Shown: piece by piece, positions 61,409-64,000 of the stretch
Position numbering within the stretch: position 1 is the first letter of the stretch
Layout: every line of letters starts with the position of its first letter
Source of the DNA: Cymodocea nodosa
Lineage: Eukaryota; Streptophyta; Magnoliopsida; Alismatales; Cymodoceaceae
Assembly: GCA_036874045.1 (NCBI GenBank)
Contig: CM072340.1
Location: forward strand, 2,743,001-2,807,000
Length of the DNA stretch: 64,000 nt
Direction of reading: 5' to 3'
Notes under the pieces: generated by a model
Told to the model about the DNA's origin: nothing
Databases searched by the model: none
What the model saw: only the letters and a program-made list of their open reading frames with translations
Made by a program: the position numbers and the translations under genes

Positions 61409-62989
61409 TGTTGAGTATTTTTGTTTTGATGATGTGTGCTGAATGAAAATAATCATATTTGCTCAATTACTATTGCTTGTGAAAAGAAATTAAAATCATC
61501 AATTAATACAGAAAAAGCTTACTGATATAAATAATTGTCTGTATTGGATCTGAAGTTAATATCTAGTCGTTTCGTTGCATTAATTTCTCATTTAGCTAAA
61601 CGTTAAGTTAACGTGTGTTTTTATTGAAAGGCATGATATGTTTTAATGTTATATCTTCTGTATCATGAACAGTGCACGTTTAGACAACTCGTTAAGTTAG
61701 AGTTTTGTTTGTATAGAGGTCACGTGAGAACTCGTTAAGTTAGAGGCTTAAAGGTTAAAATAGGTCACGTGATAACTTGTTAAGTTAGTGAGTAAAAGAA
61801 GAGACGAACTCGTTAAGTTAGTGTTATACACGTGGTGAAATTATAAGTTATGAATGTTGTATTGTATCACGTGAGGTGCACATGTTTAACTCGTTAAGTT
61901 AACATAACTAAACGCGTTGAGTTGCTATATTGAACACTAAGGCAACACGTTAGGTTAGCGTTATAAACTTAAGTTGTTATTTTTGCACGTGGTAATATTC
62001 TTATTATAAAAACATTTGTTTATTACTAGTTCGTTGAGTTATCATAACACAACGGAGATGGTTCATTGAGATAGCATAACACCACAGACTTAGTTCGTTG
62101 AGTTAGCTACAGTACTTGTCACATGAAATGGCACATGAGGAACTCGTTAAGTTAGAAACATTAAGTTATATATATACTTGTGTTACTCGTTTAGTTAACA
62201 TTAAAGTAACGACTTCTTATTACACTGATGAAAAACTTTTGGACGAGAAAGTTTATTTCGCAGGAAATTTTTCAGAGATCCAAGACTGATGATTAAAGGA
62301 AATTCGAAATATAAACGTGGGGTAGAACGTGTGTGTTTCGATGAAGGAAAAAGAAAAGACGTGGAGAAGTGGAAAACTAGTAGTGGTTAAACGTGAAGGA
62401 TATGCATGAAATAAAGATACAGTATAAAAGGCATAGAATTCTCATTGATCAATTTATTCTTGCACACAAAATGAAAAATCTTTTCAAGGATCAAACCATC
62501 CCTGCACACCAAAAGAAAAATCTTTTTCAAGGATTAATAACACCTTCTCGAGGAAAATCTCTCAAGTGGAAGAAAGTTCAGTGAAGCATAAAAAGGTAAG
62601 ATTTTCGTCACTGAAGATTTGAAGTATCAGAAGAAAGCAAATTCGGTGAAGCATGAAAAGACAAGATATTCGTCACTGAAGAATTGCTGAAGAAGAAAAA
62701 GAAGAAGAAGAAAGATCTCAAACAGAGAGAAAAGTTTTAAATTCTATAAATTAGTTTTCTCTATTTGTAGTTATGAAATTGTTTAGATGATATATGGTAT
62801 CGAAATATAATTGCATCTACAATTTCTGAGGAGAATTGAATTGTATATTGTAATTGAAACCTTGAATAAAAATGATTTTATGAAAACAATGTCTCGACTT
62901 GTTTTTGAGTTTTAAAGTTTCAATTATATTTCAGAAAATATTAAAAATACACAATTCACCTCCCTCTTGTGTAGCCATACAATCCTACA
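61409..62989 (+). repeat. copia 5' LTR (1,581 bp)
   Basis: It starts TGTTGAGTATTTTTG and ends AATCCTACA. It contains a module array of G-boxes and CTCGTTAAGTTA (61,688-62,154) and a degenerate CGTTGAGTTA hairpin region (62,030-62,105). An ~85-bp stretch (about 61,905-61,990) is nearly identical to the gypsy LTR of copy A. Confidence 0.93.
61688..62154 (+). promoter_or_regulatory. array of CACGTG boxes alternating with CTCGTTAAGTTA
   Basis: CACGTG at 61,721, 61,766, 61,829, 61,868 and 61,986. CTCGTTAAGTTA or one-mismatch copies at 61,688, 61,731, 61,776, 61,809, 61,890 and 62,143. CACGTG is the plant G-box/ABRE core bound by bZIP and bHLH factors. A stress- or hormone-responsive U3 is an inference. 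Confidence 0.75.
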
Positions 62990-62991
62990 AG

Positions 62992-63003
62992 TGGTATCAG
63001 ATC
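62992..63003 (+). other. copia primer binding site
   Basis: TGGTATCAGATC, two bases after the LTR end, pairs with initiator Met-tRNA with its last bases worn. Confidence 0.9.
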
Positions 63004-63189
63004 TTTGTGAATAATCTTTGATATAAAATCGATACCAACTTATTTAATATCATTGCTTATTCTACCTTCCTTGTTTTTAAATGGAAATTAATATCTGAGC
63101 ATATGTTTAACTCTATTGATTTAAGGCTCAAGTTGTTTTAAAGTTTTTAGACTGTTTAAAATCAAATAGGTTGAAAAATCTAAGGTAAA

Positions 63190-64000
63190 ATGGCTACTGG
63201 AAATGGTAATTTTTCTTTATATGAAGGCCAAAATTTTAATCGTCCTCCTTTATTTGATGGAATACATTTTGAATATTGGAAATATAGGATGACTGTTTTT
63301 CTTCAAAGTATAGATCATAAATTGTGGTTCATGATTTCTAAACCATATTCTCCGTTAACTACTCCTCATAATACTTGGACAATTACTGAAAAGGAAAATG
63401 AAACTGTGAATGCTAATGGCTTAAATATTTTATTTTCTGCATTGAGTTATGAACAGTTCAGTAAAGTGTCGGCATATAAATCTGTTTATGAGGTGTGGCA
63501 TGCATTAGAAGTTTCACATGAAGGTAGTTCTCAAGTTAAAGAGACAAAAATAAACATGTTGATTCATAAGTATGAACTCTTTAAGATGCATGAAGACGAA
63601 AATATTTCTGAGATGTTTTCCAGATTTCTTGATATCATAAACTCTTTAAAATGTTTAGTAAAGAATTTTGAACAGAAGGATTTGGTGAGGAAAATTCTCA
63701 GATCCCTAAGTTATAAATGGTCTTAGAAAGTAACATCAATTGAGGAATCACGAGATTTAAATGTTTATACTATGAATGAACTTATAGGAAATTTAATAGC
63801 TTATGAAGTTCAATTAAATGAATCATTGAGTCACAACAAACTGAAAATGAAGAAAGAAATAGCCTTCGAAATTAATTCAGATTCTGATATATCTACTGAT
63901 TCTGACGAGAATTTGATTTTGCTGACTAGGAAATTCAAGAAAGCATGGAAAGCTAGGAAACAGCAAAGGAACAAAAATGATAAACCCTCAACGTCAAAAT
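63190..64000 (+). pseudogene. copia gag, broken, continues past window
   Basis: Starts MATGNGNFSLYEGQNFNRPP, then GIHFEYWKYRMTVFLQSIDH and a UBN2-like helical domain. A TAG at 63,724-63,726 replaces the Gln codon present in the copy at 1-3,500; after it the frame stays open to the window end with an Asp/Ser-rich acidic stretch (about 63,870-63,915). The stop at the equivalent of 2,806 in the other copy is a sense codon here, so the two copies decayed separately. Confidence 0.88.

Larger units (their letters stand above)
61409..64000 (+). mobile_element. Ty1/copia retrotransposon (SIRE-like), 5' end
   Basis: A 1,581-bp LTR, PBS and gag start; it continues beyond the window. It is the same family as the minus-strand element at 1-3,500, with closely similar gag. 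The candidate target duplication is ATGCT (61,404-61,408), but the partner is outside. Confidence 0.92.

Noticed and set aside
1-64000. tRNA, rRNA, CRISPR array or bacterial-type operon
   Set aside because: Nothing with the required structure was found; the CGTTGAGTTA repeats are irregularly spaced hairpins within retroelements, not a CRISPR array.

Overview
The window is nuclear DNA from a flowering plant. This rests on a jasmonate-repressor (JAZ/TIFY) gene, a plant-type peptidyl-tRNA hydrolase 2 gene with many introns, and dense nests of plant Ty1/copia and Ty3/gypsy LTR retrotransposons in AT-rich DNA. I cannot name the species.

Layout. (1) 1-16,008 is a three-level nest. A minus-strand SIRE-like copia element (1-3,500) sits inside the 3' half of an Athila/Tat-like gypsy element (3,501-8,196). 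That gypsy copy itself interrupts a plus-strand copia element (8,197-16,008), which carries an extra ORF region downstream of its reverse transcriptase. (2) 16,009-31,000 holds a complete five-exon JAZ gene on the minus strand (17,632-20,004), a decayed copia, a candidate solo LTR, an (ATGT)n microsatellite and a dead hAT transposase. (3) 32,976-43,766 is a seven-exon PTH2 gene on the minus strand. It has one GC-AG intron, and its introns hold copia fragments and a 4.2-kb gypsy LTR unit flanked by a 5-bp target-site duplication. (4) 46,020-64,000 is a second nest. A 14-kb Athila/Tat-like gypsy element (47,319-61,341, flanked by AACAT on both sides) lies in an old copia LTR fragment and is followed by the 5' LTR and gag of another copia element.

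The most unusual object is the 14-kb gypsy element. Its PBS (tRNA-Asp type) is followed only by the zinc-knuckle/C-terminal part of gag and then by protease, RT, RNase H and integrase. The capsid-type Retrotrans_gag domain lies downstream of integrase. Next comes an F-box gene that could be joined to the gag by an intron with phase-0 boundaries, and then the PPT and 3' LTR. A second copy of the family (3,501-8,196) ends in the same F-box 3' end, so the F-box is part of the family and not a one-off insertion. Short hairpins built on an AGTTA / TAACT core recur in the LTRs and in each non-coding gap between ORFs. The same motifs, together with G-boxes, also occur in the unrelated copia LTRs, which suggests exchange or convergence of regulatory modules between the two superfamilies.

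The two host genes look intact. All retroelement coding regions carry stops or frameshifts, so I annotate them as pseudogenes and do not reconstruct them.
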